This document shows positions 27,299 to 37,140 of a stretch of 64,000 bases of DNA, piece after piece. This DNA comes from Desertifilum tharense IPPAS B-1220 (GTDB lineage Bacteria > Cyanobacteriota > Cyanobacteriia > Cyanobacteriales > Desertifilaceae), in assembly GCF_001746915.1 (NCBI RefSeq), contig NZ_MJGC01000010.1:62001-126000 (forward strand), written 5' to 3'. The first letter of the stretch is position 1. Each line of letters starts with the position of its first letter. A program made the position numbers and the translations under genes. The notes under the pieces are model-generated. The model did not search any database, was not told the origin of the DNA, and was given only the letters and a program-made list of their open reading frames with translations.

Positions 27299-27970
27299 CT
27301 AGTTAGCAGGTTGTTGACCTTGAGCATCTAAAGTGGATTGGATGTCGGGAGGAAGAACAACTTGGTCAATGACGTGAATGATCCCATTGCTGGCTTGGAC
27401 ATCAGCTTGAACCACTCTGGCACCATTAACCAGAACTTCGTTCGTCCCTTGTTGGACTTGAACGCTCAAAGGCGCGCCTTCAACCGTATCAACGCTACCA
27501 GAGGAAATTGCAGTAGAAGGCAACTGTTCGGGAACCACATGGTAACTCAGAATTTGGGTCAAAACTTCCCGATTTTCCGGTTGAAGCAATTGGTCAAGCG
27601 TGCCTTGGGGTAAAGCATCAAACGCTTGGTTCGTCGGCGCAAACACAGTGTAAGGACCTGCGGTTGCTAAGGTTTGGGTTAAACCGGCAGCTTCCACTGC
27701 TTGGGTAAAGGTGCTGAGATTATTTTCAGCCGAGGCAACTTCAACCACATTGTCATCTGTTCCGGCTTGAGTGCCTACACCCGCACCCGGAGCGGTTTGC
27801 GTGCCTGTAGCGGTGGGGTCAGTGGGTGCAGTTGTGGTGGTGGCGGTGGGAGTATCATCTGTGGTGGTGGTGGTGGTGGTATCGCCGTTACAAGCTGCAA
27901 GGGCAACGGCACTACCCACGCTGAGAAGACCGACTAAGAAAAATTTGGGAAGACGACTAAAACCGATCAT
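27299..27970 (-). CDS. Fasciclin-domain lipoprotein
   Basis: 223 residues. The signal peptide ends in a lipobox (LLSVGSAVALAAC), so the mature protein is probably lipid-anchored outside the cytoplasmic membrane. A Thr/Gly/Ala-rich linker (to about residue 75) precedes one FAS1 domain with the H1 motif TVFAPTNQAFDALP, the middle ILSYHVVPEQL and the H2-type end NGIIHVIDQVVLPP. FAS1 domains mediate adhesion or matrix binding. Gene stands alone. Confidence 0.93.
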   Translation of the reverse strand: MIGFSRLPKFFLVGLLSVGSAVALAACNGDTTTTTTTDDTPTATTTTAPTDPTATGTQTAPGAGVGTQAGTDDNVVEVASAENNLSTFTQAVEAAGLTQTLATAGPYTVFAPTNQAFDALPQGTLDQLLQPENREVLTQILSYHVVPEQLPSTAISSGSVDTVEGAPLSVQVQQGTNEVLVNGARVVQADVQASNGIIHVIDQVVLPPDIQSTLDAQGQQPAN

Positions 27971-28138
27971 AGCTGCTCCTTATCGAATGAATTGGGATGA
28001 GCGTGCAAACTCTGCTTTATAAAAGTTAAAGGAGTAACCCCCCCCAAGGCTTCATCCCCAGGAAAGATGTTTTCTAGGCTACAATTCGCTCACAATGGAA
28101 CGTTTTTCTTCGATAAAGAGTCAAAAAAGTATTAGTGG

Positions 28139-28948
28139 CTAAGGTCGGGTCATCCCCTGGGGAATAATGGCACCGCTTAAGTTAGCGCCTGTTAAGTTGG
28201 CATCTTGCAAATTAGCTAGACTTAAATTGGCATCAATCAACACCGCATCGCTCAGGTTGGCTTGGTGAAGATTGACCCAACGAAGATTCGCGCGGTATAA
28301 GGTTGCTTCTCGCAAATCCGCAGAACGGAGGTTGACGCCACTCAAGTTGGCGGAACGCAGGCTGGCTTGGCGGAGGTTGGCTCGCCTCAGAGAGGCTCCT
28401 GTAAGATTGGTTTGGCTTAAGTTGGCTCCAATCAGCGTGGCTTCTTCTAAGGAGGCACCGCTGAGAATGGCGTGGGTTAAGTTGGCTTTATCTAAAATGA
28501 CTCGCGTTAAAACGGCATGAGCCAAAATTGCGCCTTCTAAATTAGCGCCTTGTAAGGAAGTCTCAATTAACTTGGCACCGCTGAGACTTGCGCCCTTGAG
28601 GTTGGCTCCTCTGAGGTTAGCACCGCTGAGGTTGGCTTCATTGAGGTTGGCATCTCGCAAATTAGCGCCTCGGAGGTTAGTTTCGCTGAGGTTTGCGCCG
28701 CTTAAGCAGCTATCGCTTAAATCTGCGCTAATCAGATTAGCACCACTTAAGTTAGTGCCCATCAAAAATCCTTCTTTGAGTTTGGCTCCCCCTAAGTTGG
28801 CACCGCTCAGATTGACTTCGTGGAATTGCGCCTGAGCAAGATTCACTTCGCACAAGTTGGCTTGGTGCAAGTCTGCGCGGTTTAGGTAAATCTGATGAAA
28901 ATCCCGTTCCCCCGCAGAATAGCGCCTGAGGATTTCTGACGCATCCAT
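28139..28948 (-). CDS. Pentapeptide repeat protein
   Basis: 269 residues, almost entirely A(D/N)LxX repeats (from about residue 25), which fold into a right-handed quadrilateral beta helix. The start carries ILRRYSAGERDFHQIYLNRADL, a short motif also found in two other pentapeptide proteins of this window (46768 and 47729). It ends GAIIPQGMTRP, the common cap of this family. No signal peptide, so cytoplasmic. Function unknown; members elsewhere range from topoisomerase-binding to membrane-protein interaction. Confidence 0.93.
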   Translation of the reverse strand: MDASEILRRYSAGERDFHQIYLNRADLHQANLCEVNLAQAQFHEVNLSGANLGGAKLKEGFLMGTNLSGANLISADLSDSCLSGANLSETNLRGANLRDANLNEANLSGANLRGANLKGASLSGAKLIETSLQGANLEGAILAHAVLTRVILDKANLTHAILSGASLEEATLIGANLSQTNLTGASLRRANLRQASLRSANLSGVNLRSADLREATLYRANLRWVNLHQANLSDAVLIDANLSLANLQDANLTGANLSGAIIPQGMTRP

Positions 28949-29272
28949 CGGCTTTGCCTCAAAGTTAATAGGTTAGGTAAGTTAGCGAAAAAAACTGGCT
29001 AGTAGAGTACGGCGAAAAGTGAGCCACGCTATCAACAAGCTGGAACTCCCTCCGAAGCAGATGTTTCGTCTTGAACTTCCGCCAATCGGTACTAGGCAGT
29101 ATTAGATAGCATACGATGCACCGTTAACTTGCGGTCTTGACTGAGTTCGCAAATCGTCTAGACACTCATTGTCCTCTACTACCAGTTTAATGGACATCCG
29201 CATCTGCCCTGAACTCAATCCTCAAATAGGGCTAACTGCTAGGGTTAAAGGGGGTTGCTTTCCTCGGAAGTG
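28949..29272. other. Intergenic stretch of about 320 bp with no recognised gene
   Basis: Between two minus-strand genes. It is not AT-rich and holds no long frame. I saw no clear terminator or promoter. It might hold the pentapeptide gene's leader or a small RNA, but nothing in it is recognisable to me. Confidence 0.35.
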
Positions 29273-29905
29273 CTAGTTGTCGTAGACTCGCGCTTCGGGG
29301 GCGTCAGGGTTCTCCTCGCAGTAGACTTCAAAGGCGGTTTTGTAAAGTCGTTCGGCGCGTTGGTGGGCGGCTTCGGCTTGCATTTCTTCTACAGCATCCC
29401 ATGCGGCAGCGCATTCAGCAGAGTTCGCGCCTTTGCTGGCGCAGATAGAACGCGCTTCTTCAATGGCTTGTTGGATGGACTGTTCGAGGAGTACGCTTTT
29501 GGGACGTTCCGCAAAGTCGCTCTTTTGTAAGATATCGGTGACGGAAATAATGCCCAGAAGCTCGCCCCGAATGACAGGCGCTCTGCGGATGCCGGTGTTG
29601 GCAAATAAGCGGGCGACATATTCAACGCCTAGGTCGGGATTGACAACAATGCAGGGCTTGGTCATGATTTCGTAGACGCGACTCTTTTTCGGGTCTTTGC
29701 CGAAGGCTGCGACTTTGTAAACAATGTCGGTTTCTGTAACGATTCCATAGGCGTCGGTTTCGTGACGCCGCTCGACGATGAGCGTGCGGATATTATGCTG
29801 TTTCATTAAGGTGACTGCCTCTGCTACAGTTGCAGATCCGCGAATCGTTACCACCTCGGTAGACATAATGTCTTGGGCTTTCATCATCATTGCACCATTA
29901 TCCAT
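29273..29905 (-). CDS. Tandem CBS-domain protein
   Basis: 210 residues. Two CBS domains: MKAQDIMSTEVVTIRGSATV to GIVTETDIVYKV (about residues 8-78) and VYEIMTKPCIVVNPDLGVEYV to GIISVTDILQKSDF (about 85-150). CBS pairs bind adenosyl ligands and act as energy sensors. A helical tail rich in Ala and Glu (residues 150-210) contains CASKGANSAECAAAWDAVEE, like the CP12 core, so this is probably a CBS-CP12 fusion; CP12 regulates the Calvin cycle. Start: MDNGAMMMK has several candidate Met codons; the first is used here. Confidence 0.85.
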   Translation of the reverse strand: MDNGAMMMKAQDIMSTEVVTIRGSATVAEAVTLMKQHNIRTLIVERRHETDAYGIVTETDIVYKVAAFGKDPKKSRVYEIMTKPCIVVNPDLGVEYVARLFANTGIRRAPVIRGELLGIISVTDILQKSDFAERPKSVLLEQSIQQAIEEARSICASKGANSAECAAAWDAVEEMQAEAAHQRAERLYKTAFEVYCEENPDAPEARVYDN

Positions 29906-30019
29906 TGTGAATTGCAGTTTGTTCGTTTCAGGATACCCAGGACAATCATACGTCTAGAATTTACTTTTGCGGGCTGTTCTTGTAAATTTCCAGAATTTTT
30001 AAGGGTCGATCGAGAGATA

Positions 30020-30048
30020 TTGATGATTTAGTCAATCTTGGCTATAAT
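30020..30048 (+). promoter_or_regulatory. Sigma-70-type promoter ahead of the 640-residue orphan gene
   Basis: TTGATG (30020-30025) and TATAAT (30043-30048) with a 17-bp spacer: a perfect -10 box and a 4/6 -35 box at optimal distance. It would start transcription about 140 bp before the ATG at 30198. Confidence 0.6.
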
Positions 30049-30197
30049 TGTAATAGGATAGCTTTTTAAGAAGAGGGGAAAATTCAAGGGTTATTTCCCC
30101 CAAGATGACCCATTGTTATTTGAAGATTTGAGCGCGATCGCACTTTTGGATGCTGGTGTTGCAAGATCGCGTTTCCTGACACTTTTGAATTGAGTTG

Positions 30198-32117
30198 ATG
30201 AAAATGAATCAATCGTTATTGCCGTCTTTCTCGGATAGCAATCTAAATATGAGACTGGCTGATTCTACTCAGTTTACTCTGAATCATTGGACGGGTCAAC
30301 CGATTGCTTACTATCGGGTCGATCGTTTCGAGCGAGTTGGGGATTCTGCGGCAGTTTATGAATCGCTAAAAGGAGAGTACGAGTATCAGATTTTTGTAGA
30401 TCCTCATCTCCAGAAGATTGTCGGTTCTGCTCAAGAATTGCAGATTCCTGCAACGGCATGTTGGGTTTATAAATATCAGCGGATTTCAGAGGAAGAATAT
30501 CAGGCGATCGCGCCCAGTTCTACCCCGGCTGTTTTTGCATTTGCCTATACACAGTTGAGCCAGGGAAACTTTAATCAAGGAAAGGCAGCTTTGTGGGGAA
30601 CTGGCGATGCAATTCTCTTACAAAAGTATGCAAAAGCCTTGACAAAAAATGATTTCTATGAGTTGCTGCAAGCTTTGCAAGAAACGATCTTTCATCCGGA
30701 AAGCCTCAAAAGTCGGCTAGTTGTACGCCCAAAAGTCACTCCGGCAAAAACTAGCGTGATTGAACTTTTAGAGTTACTCGAAACGCACAAAGATAGCATT
30801 ATTCTGAATTTACAGGAATTGCGATCGCACTATTGTAGAACGGGGATTAAACAAGTGGTAGGAACGCGAGATCCTCAAGGAAATCTCATTCAACCGCATC
30901 TCAAAACCCAACCCATTTATCAAACCCAGTATGTGCCAATGGGGACATTCAACTTTAGCCGTCACTCCGCAACGGTTAACTTGCAAATTGCTCAAAGCGT
31001 TCATCTCTTGAACCCTGAAAATAATCTGCCTATTTCTGAAATTGCCGGAATTTTGCCGCAACATCTTAAAACCTATCAAAGCTATACTCTGATTCGAGAT
31101 GGAGAACTCAACATTAAGAGTTTGCGGTTAAAGTTCAGTAACTACAAAGTTTTTCAGAAAATTCAATCGACAGGAGTTTTGCACAACGTCAGCCAATCTT
31201 CTGATGACTTTAATTTTCATTTAGAGTATGAACTTCAATTGCAAGACTTACCTTTGGTTTCCGATAAAATATCGATAACAGACCTGGGAAAGACTTTCTC
31301 TAAGATTGCTGACTTACAAATCCTATTGGGGATAATTTCGGCGACGTTGAAAGGTCAATCTGCGGTGTATCTCACCGAACAGATTGCCGAACTCCAAGAA
31401 CATTATCTTTCCCCCAATCTTTACTTCAACCTTCCTAAAACCTCTGAATTTCTCAATTTAGAGACTGCTTTAGAAGAGCATCAAGTCGCGTCTAGAAATC
31501 GCTATCAAATTGAATTGGGCAACCTTGAGATTCTGTCTTTAGGTAAGCTTTATTCTGCCAATACCTTTCTGAAGCGCTTCTACGAACAGGTGGTTTCTTC
31601 TACTGGGGAAATTATTGAGAAACCCAGTTGCGATCGCCTTCTCCAGCCTGATGTCATTTTTCGCCATAAAGAGCTTTCTTCCAGACTCAAAATTACCTCA
31701 GTTGATACGTTAATGCAACCCTTTTTTGACAGTTTTTTGGGGTTAGCGCACCCCGGAAAAGTCGTAGTTTTACTTCACTCCGTAGGCGCGATTGATTTGG
31801 CTAAAATTTTACAGGCAAAATGGCAAGGAGAAGCCATAGTTCTAGAGCAATTTGTTGAAGCTTTAACTTCTGCCAAAGCTCAAATTCACCACCAAATCGA
31901 GCAACTTTATCAAGAAAAAATTGCTCCTCTCATTCTATACGTAGGGGCGACTGGATTTTTACCCGATTCGCAAGTTGCAACCGCCCAAACCGCCGAACAA
32001 CTTGCCACTGAATTTCCCGATTTAAACTTAACTCAGCGCGATCGCACTGGCTTGTTCTTTAACCTAGGAGATTGCTTAATCGGGATTTATCCAAAAACCA
32101 CCTATTATTCTCTCTAG
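30198..32117 (+). CDS. Protein of unknown function (about 640 residues)
   Basis: I do not recognise this protein. It is acidic to neutral and rich in Leu, Gln and beta-branched residues. No signal peptide or clear membrane helix. The first 160 residues look like a globular alpha/beta part (QPIAYYRVDRFERVGD). The C-terminal 130 residues (KVVVLLHSVGAIDLAKIL, PLILYVGATGFLPD, RTGLFFNLGDCLIGIYPK) have an alternating strand/helix look. I use the ATG at 30198; the frame also has a TTG just before it. It faces, tail to tail, an ATP-grasp ligase gene 32 bp away. Base composition is slightly more AT-rich than neighbours. Confidence 0.8.
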   Translation: MKMNQSLLPSFSDSNLNMRLADSTQFTLNHWTGQPIAYYRVDRFERVGDSAAVYESLKGEYEYQIFVDPHLQKIVGSAQELQIPATACWVYKYQRISEEEYQAIAPSSTPAVFAFAYTQLSQGNFNQGKAALWGTGDAILLQKYAKALTKNDFYELLQALQETIFHPESLKSRLVVRPKVTPAKTSVIELLELLETHKDSIILNLQELRSHYCRTGIKQVVGTRDPQGNLIQPHLKTQPIYQTQYVPMGTFNFSRHSATVNLQIAQSVHLLNPENNLPISEIAGILPQHLKTYQSYTLIRDGELNIKSLRLKFSNYKVFQKIQSTGVLHNVSQSSDDFNFHLEYELQLQDLPLVSDKISITDLGKTFSKIADLQILLGIISATLKGQSAVYLTEQIAELQEHYLSPNLYFNLPKTSEFLNLETALEEHQVASRNRYQIELGNLEILSLGKLYSANTFLKRFYEQVVSSTGEIIEKPSCDRLLQPDVIFRHKELSSRLKITSVDTLMQPFFDSFLGLAHPGKVVVLLHSVGAIDLAKILQAKWQGEAIVLEQFVEALTSAKAQIHHQIEQLYQEKIAPLILYVGATGFLPDSQVATAQTAEQLATEFPDLNLTQRDRTGLFFNLGDCLIGIYPKTTYYSL

Positions 32118-32149
32118 GATAAGATTTGCCAAAGGGTTGAATCTTTCCC

Positions 32150-33739
32150 TCAATTCCAACGAATGGGCAAGCTAGGTTTAGAAGGCCAACTCTCACTATT
32201 GTGATTTGGCTTTGTTTCCTCATCTAAGACATTTACCACCTGATTGTAAAGCCCTTCAGCCTGTTGCAGAGAGTCGCCAATACTAGTTAAACCTAGCTTC
32301 CCAAATTCAGAAATTGAACCCATTAAGTGAAAAACCGTTCCCGTCTCAGTTCCGGTATCAAAATGCAAATGGCGATGGGCGATAATATCCATTAAGTCCT
32401 GGGGAAGCAAGCCACGATAGCGGTCTTTTTGTAAGTTATCCGTTGCCATATAATACTTGGGCTTACCTTGTTGGGTATAAAACAGACCCGTTGACGGTTC
32501 GTAGCGTCCCCCGGTGAGGTACTTTAAGGTCATAAAGGGATGAGTTGTGCCGCCTTTTCTTAAGTTAATTTCAATGGCTTGCAATTCCCAGGAACCGGAG
32601 TCTTTCACCGCAATGAAGTCTACCGAGAAACGTTCTAAAGCCCCTTTTTCTGCAAGGTTTTGTCCCACCCGCCGACCATATTCTTGTAATTGCATCCGAT
32701 AGCCCTCATAGGCGGGAAAATGACAGCCTAGATAAATCTGTCCATCGCGCCCCCCTAAAATTTGATCGTGAGTTGAGAGAATTTCCACCGATCCTTTTGG
32801 GGTAATATAGCCTTGAACGCTTGGCGATCGCTTTTCTTTGCCTTCAATAAAAGCCTCAACAATTGCCCCTAATTCAGGTACCCGTCCGCCAAAATTTTCC
32901 CAGGTTTCCGTTTCCGATTGAAAATTCAGGTGATGAAACTGATTTTTTAGGGTATTGACTCTAGCTTGATGGCTAGCCGCATTGGGGGCTACTTCCTGAA
33001 GCGGTCGGAGGTCTAAAAGTGCATTTCCCTCTCCCGAAAACCCTTCATTTAGCTTCACAACCATCCGCTGTAAATTGGCGTGACGTTCCCATAATTCAGC
33101 CGCTGCTTCTGCTAAATCTTCTTCGCTAAAAACACAAGGACTACCATCGGGATGAGGAACGCCTGATTCTGCAAAAATTTGCCGACTTCCCGCTTTAGTT
33201 CCCCAATAGAGTAAGTCCGGATCGACGGCGAGGAGGGGAACGTTTAAGCGAACCGAAATTTCTCGTTCCCAAGGTGTGGAATTGTAACACACCATATAGG
33301 ACTTATCCGGTCGTAAAGCTTGGCGGATGCGTTCCATTAACCGGGGTCTTTCTAAAATCTTTTGCGAGAGGGATTTGCGGGAGGTATCGTAGGTTGAAAA
33401 TAAAAGCAGGCGATCGCGGGCGTGAGAAAAGGGAATTCCGGGTAATAATTGTAAGTAATAATCAATAACGATCGGGGGCAAAGGTTGTGCTGTTACGTAA
33501 ATGACTCGCGTCCGAGGATTGCGTAAGCGAATCAGAGAAAAAAGTAACCGTTCTTCATAATGTAGAACGCCTTGAATCTTTACCAACTCCCGTTGATCGA
33601 GACTGACAGAAGGAATGACCAGCAAATCGCGATCGTCAACGTCAAATAGATCGACGGTTTGCCAGTAATCGCGCAACTGAGATTGCAGTTCGCGAAATTG
33701 TTCTTTCTGTAGCGAAATTGTTGGATCTAATGTTTGCAT
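32150..33739 (-). CDS. ATP-grasp peptide ligase, PGM1-related
   Basis: 529 residues. The first 170 form an N-terminal domain (YWQTVDLFDVDDRDLLVIPS, RNPRTRVIYVTAQPL). The ATP-grasp core follows, with MVVKLNEGFSGEGNAL (about residue 230), VEAFIEGKEKRSPSVQGY, and the metal/ATP segment LQAIEINLRKGGTTHPFMTL (about 390). The last third matches the PGM1 C-terminal type. PGM1 of Streptomyces joins amino-acid-like starters to peptides in pheganomycin synthesis. Cyanobacterial homologues are widespread and their products unknown. No precursor peptide gene is evident next to it. Confidence 0.82.
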   Translation of the reverse strand: MQTLDPTISLQKEQFRELQSQLRDYWQTVDLFDVDDRDLLVIPSVSLDQRELVKIQGVLHYEERLLFSLIRLRNPRTRVIYVTAQPLPPIVIDYYLQLLPGIPFSHARDRLLLFSTYDTSRKSLSQKILERPRLMERIRQALRPDKSYMVCYNSTPWEREISVRLNVPLLAVDPDLLYWGTKAGSRQIFAESGVPHPDGSPCVFSEEDLAEAAAELWERHANLQRMVVKLNEGFSGEGNALLDLRPLQEVAPNAASHQARVNTLKNQFHHLNFQSETETWENFGGRVPELGAIVEAFIEGKEKRSPSVQGYITPKGSVEILSTHDQILGGRDGQIYLGCHFPAYEGYRMQLQEYGRRVGQNLAEKGALERFSVDFIAVKDSGSWELQAIEINLRKGGTTHPFMTLKYLTGGRYEPSTGLFYTQQGKPKYYMATDNLQKDRYRGLLPQDLMDIIAHRHLHFDTGTETGTVFHLMGSISEFGKLGLTSIGDSLQQAEGLYNQVVNVLDEETKPNHNSESWPSKPSLPIRWN

Positions 33740-33963
33740 CCCTTGGATCTCACGCGCTGGTTTAACGTTATCTTACTGCGATTTTCCCGTTTTCTTGAAT
33801 CGTCCTGGAGATACAACTTTTAGCCTGCCACAAAGCTGAAGAAGAAGTTAATTTTCTTGACAGATTTCCCCAGAAACTCTTTTGCGTTTATTAAATGCGT
33901 CAAATTAGACCTAATTTGAGGGAAGCCTAGGAATAGGGAACTCTAGCCGCATGGGGTAAAACA

Positions 33964-36294
33964 ATGATTGAAGATGAAGAACTACGAAGTCTCTACAAGA
34001 TTGCGAGTGAAGAACACCTCCAGAACCTAGAGGCGGGTTTGCTGCATTTAGAAAAAGACCCGCATGATTTGCAGCGCCTCCAAGAAGTTTTACGCGAAGC
34101 ACATACCCTCAAGGGCGACTCCCGGATGTTAGGGGTTAATGATGTAGAAGCGTTGACCCATCAGATTGAGCATATTTTGGGTCAGCTTAAAGAAAATGAT
34201 ACGGTTTTGCAGAATGGTATGAGCGATCGCCTTTACCAAGGTCTAGACGCCATTCGCCAACTCGTCAAGGAAGCCATCACGGGCGAACCCAGTGGCGTCA
34301 ATACCCTCGCCGTCTTGGCTTTGCTGATGGGCGCTAACCCTCCCTCCCCAGCCGAACCCCCACCTGAAGTTGAGGAAACCGCTTTAGAAACGGTTTCTGA
34401 GGAAGCCTCCCCGCCTGAACCCCTACCCCAAGTTGAGGAAACGCCTACAGAAGTGATTTCTGGCGAACTGATTCCCCCTTCTCCGGTGGCGGTTGCAGAA
34501 AAACCCCGCGTTGCGCCTGTTCCCCAGAAGCCTCTTCTCCCGCCTCAAAATAGTAGCTATCGCATTGATAGCGTTCGGGTGGAAACGCGCAACCTCGATG
34601 CGTTAATGACTCAAGCCGGAGAGTTAACCGTCACTAAAATTCGCATGGCCCATCATATTGCTGAATTGGAGGAATTGACTAATCTTTGGGAAGAATGGAG
34701 TCGTCAGACTCATAACTCGCGTTTCGCCTTAGAAACCAACCTGACTCAGTTGCAAAACCTCCAACAGCGCCATGAGGAACGCTTGCAAACCTTGGGGGAG
34801 TTGGTGAACCGCTTGCGGGCGCGGGCCTCGGAAGATGTGGCTCGCCTGGAGGCGATCGCCTCTGAGTTAGAATCGGGTATCCGGACTTTGCGTCTTTTAC
34901 CGCTATCCAACCTGTTTAATCTGTTTCCTCGCCTGGTACGAGACTTAGCCAAACAGCAAGGAAAAAAGGTGAATTTGGTCTTAGAAGGGGGAGAGACAAA
35001 AGCAGACAAGCGCATTTTAGAGGAAATGAAAGATCCTTTAATGCATATGCTGCGAAATGCGATCGATCATGGGATTGAGTCTCCCGCAGAACGGGAGGCT
35101 TTAAATAAACCGCAGGCTGCAACGATTCGCCTTAAGGGATATCAGATTGGTAATAGTATCATCATCGAAATTCAAGATGATGGGCGCGGTTTGAATCTCG
35201 AACAAATTCAACAAACAGCCCTAAAACGCGGGAACTGGCGCAAAGAAGAGTTAGACGCGATGACTCCCCAACAGATTCAAGCGCTGATTTTTGCCCCCGG
35301 TTTCTCGACTCGTCAAGCGGTGACGGAGGTTTCAGGACGCGGAGTTGGGCTAGATGTGGTACGGACGAATGTGGAACGCCTCAAGGGAAATATTCAAGTT
35401 GAGTCTACCCCCAACCAGGGCTGTCACTTTCGCATTCAACTGAGTACAACTCTCGCCACGGTGTCTGTATTAATTGTTGCCGTAGAGGGCAGACCTTATG
35501 CAATTCCTGTAGAATTTGTCCAAACTTCGCTGCTGGTTCCCGAACGGGATATCTTTTCGATTGAAGGTCGAGAAACGATTGCGCTTGAGGATCGGGCCAT
35601 TTCGGTGGTGCGTTTGGTGGAGTTGCTGAATTTACCCCCAGGAGAGAGTCAATCGATTTACCAAAACGGACAGTTACCTTGCATTATTTTACAGGTGGGT
35701 TCAGAGCGTTTGGGGGTGATTGTAGATGATTTGATTGACGAACAAGATGTGATCCTCAAACCCCAAAGTAAACTACTCAAGCGGGTATTGAATGTCTCAG
35801 GGGCAACGATTTTAGGGACGGGTGAGGTTTGCATTGTTCTCAATCCCCAGGATATGATTCGATCGGTGCAAAAGAAAACGGCGATCGCGATCGCGGCTAG
35901 CCAAGTTGCGGAAGCCGCAGCTATAGCCCCGGCGGTTATCCTATTAGCGGAAGATTCCATTGCAACTCGCACCCAAGAAAAGCGCATTTTAGAAGCGGCG
36001 GGATATCAGGTGGTGGCCGCTGTAGATGGTTTAGATGCTTATCATAAATTGCGATCGGGTCGCTTTGATGCCGTCGTTTCAGACGTGCAAATGCCCAACC
36101 TAGACGGTTTTGCTCTAACCGCCAGAATTCGCCAGCATCCAGAATACAACGAGTTACCTGTGGTTTTAGTCACCTCTTTAGCGTCTGATGACGATAAACG
36201 ACGCGGCGCGGAAGCGGGGGCGAGTGCTTATTTAACCAAAGGGACGTTCAATCAAGATGCTTTAATTGAAACGCTTCGTCGCTTAATTGTCTAA
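33964..36294 (+). CDS. Hybrid CheA-type histidine kinase with CheW and receiver domains
   Basis: 776 residues. Domains in order: Hpt with phosphorylated His47 (LREAHTLKGDSRML); a Pro/Glu-rich linker (about 120-195); dimerisation region; HATPase with N box MLRNAIDHGIE, then DDGRGL and SGRGVGLDVV; CheW-like domain (VLIVAVEGRPYAIPVEFVQ); and a C-terminal receiver with the acceptor Asp in VVSDVQMPNLDG and Lys in AYLTKGTFN. This matches cyanobacterial phototaxis/pilus kinases such as PixL or TaxAY-type proteins. cheB lies 1.6 kb further along, but no methyl-accepting protein or CheW is in view. Confidence 0.93.
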   Translation: MIEDEELRSLYKIASEEHLQNLEAGLLHLEKDPHDLQRLQEVLREAHTLKGDSRMLGVNDVEALTHQIEHILGQLKENDTVLQNGMSDRLYQGLDAIRQLVKEAITGEPSGVNTLAVLALLMGANPPSPAEPPPEVEETALETVSEEASPPEPLPQVEETPTEVISGELIPPSPVAVAEKPRVAPVPQKPLLPPQNSSYRIDSVRVETRNLDALMTQAGELTVTKIRMAHHIAELEELTNLWEEWSRQTHNSRFALETNLTQLQNLQQRHEERLQTLGELVNRLRARASEDVARLEAIASELESGIRTLRLLPLSNLFNLFPRLVRDLAKQQGKKVNLVLEGGETKADKRILEEMKDPLMHMLRNAIDHGIESPAEREALNKPQAATIRLKGYQIGNSIIIEIQDDGRGLNLEQIQQTALKRGNWRKEELDAMTPQQIQALIFAPGFSTRQAVTEVSGRGVGLDVVRTNVERLKGNIQVESTPNQGCHFRIQLSTTLATVSVLIVAVEGRPYAIPVEFVQTSLLVPERDIFSIEGRETIALEDRAISVVRLVELLNLPPGESQSIYQNGQLPCIILQVGSERLGVIVDDLIDEQDVILKPQSKLLKRVLNVSGATILGTGEVCIVLNPQDMIRSVQKKTAIAIAASQVAEAAAIAPAVILLAEDSIATRTQEKRILEAAGYQVVAAVDGLDAYHKLRSGRFDAVVSDVQMPNLDGFALTARIRQHPEYNELPVVLVTSLASDDDKRRGAEAGASAYLTKGTFNQDALIETLRRLIV

Positions 36295-36317
36295 CTCTTC
36301 TAGCGGCGTTGCGATCG

Positions 36318-36911
36318 CTAATTTCGCTGCCACCATCGACGAAGTTGACTCGGCCAATTTTGGGGGGCATCTTGGCTTTTATACTTCCAGCTAACCATTG
36401 ATAGGACTAGCGGGATTCCTCCCACTTTTAAACTTAAGCCAATATGCAGAGCTAAACAACAGACGAGGACAACCCAAGCTAACAGATGGAATTGATACCA
36501 GGGTTGGTTTAAATCTCCAGCCGGCAGCCAGGATTCTTGCATCATTTTACCCGTAATCAGGGCAAAGATTGCCGCGAGCAGCATGGCGGTATTGATTAAA
36601 CGATGCCAGCTATACCAACCAATCGGATGGTTTAAGCGCCCTAAGTTTTTTCCGGTAGATAGCTGAACCAGACGCTTGTTTCCAACCCAAACGCTATAAA
36701 TTCCAAAAGCTGGAAATCCGAGTAAAAAGATCAGTCCCAAGGTGCCATGCAAATCGATGGTTCCCGAAATTTCCGGCAGTGGCAGGCGACCAAAACGCCC
36801 ATCGTAAATATTATAAACCCAGAATGAGGTAAGGATAGCCAGGATCGCTATTAAAGCGTTAAATCCATGCAGGATACGCAAAACTAAGGGTTGATAGGGA
36901 GACTTTGGCAT
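36318..36911 (-). CDS. Cytochrome b561-like (b/b6 domain) membrane protein
   Basis: 197 residues with about four transmembrane helices and several membrane-placed His residues: VLRILHGFNALIAI, IDLHGTLGLIFLL, WHRLINTAML, FHLLAWVVLVCCLALHIGL. This is the pattern of prokaryotic cytochrome b561-type proteins, which bind two haem b. The cyanobacterial members end SMVSWKYK or similar, as here. It would move electrons across the thylakoid or plasma membrane; partners unknown. Convergent with the hybrid kinase gene (about 23 bp between stops). Confidence 0.78.
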   Translation of the reverse strand: MPKSPYQPLVLRILHGFNALIAILAILTSFWVYNIYDGRFGRLPLPEISGTIDLHGTLGLIFLLGFPAFGIYSVWVGNKRLVQLSTGKNLGRLNHPIGWYSWHRLINTAMLLAAIFALITGKMMQESWLPAGDLNQPWYQFHLLAWVVLVCCLALHIGLSLKVGGIPLVLSMVSWKYKSQDAPQNWPSQLRRWWQRN

Positions 36912-37140
36912 TGATGAGCAGTGAGGAGGAGACGGGAAACATTAAAAATTAACAGGTTCATTTTTGTCAATTTCTAGTATTTTAAAGAAGGATTATTCAA
37001 TTGTCGAGGTTTTTCAGTTTATGGCAAAGGACGATCTAAAAATGAATTAAAAATGAAACTATAAATCAGCATTTATGGCTATTATAAAGACTTCTTGGTT
37101 ATCCTAAAAACTGCCGCTCGTACAGGAGAAAATCAGATTC

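Noticed and set aside
28272..28835. Antisense frames rich in APLRLA-type repeats opposite the pentapeptide gene
   Set aside because: Mirror of the pentapeptide codon pattern; the same occurs opposite 46768, 41365, 55380 and 60038.
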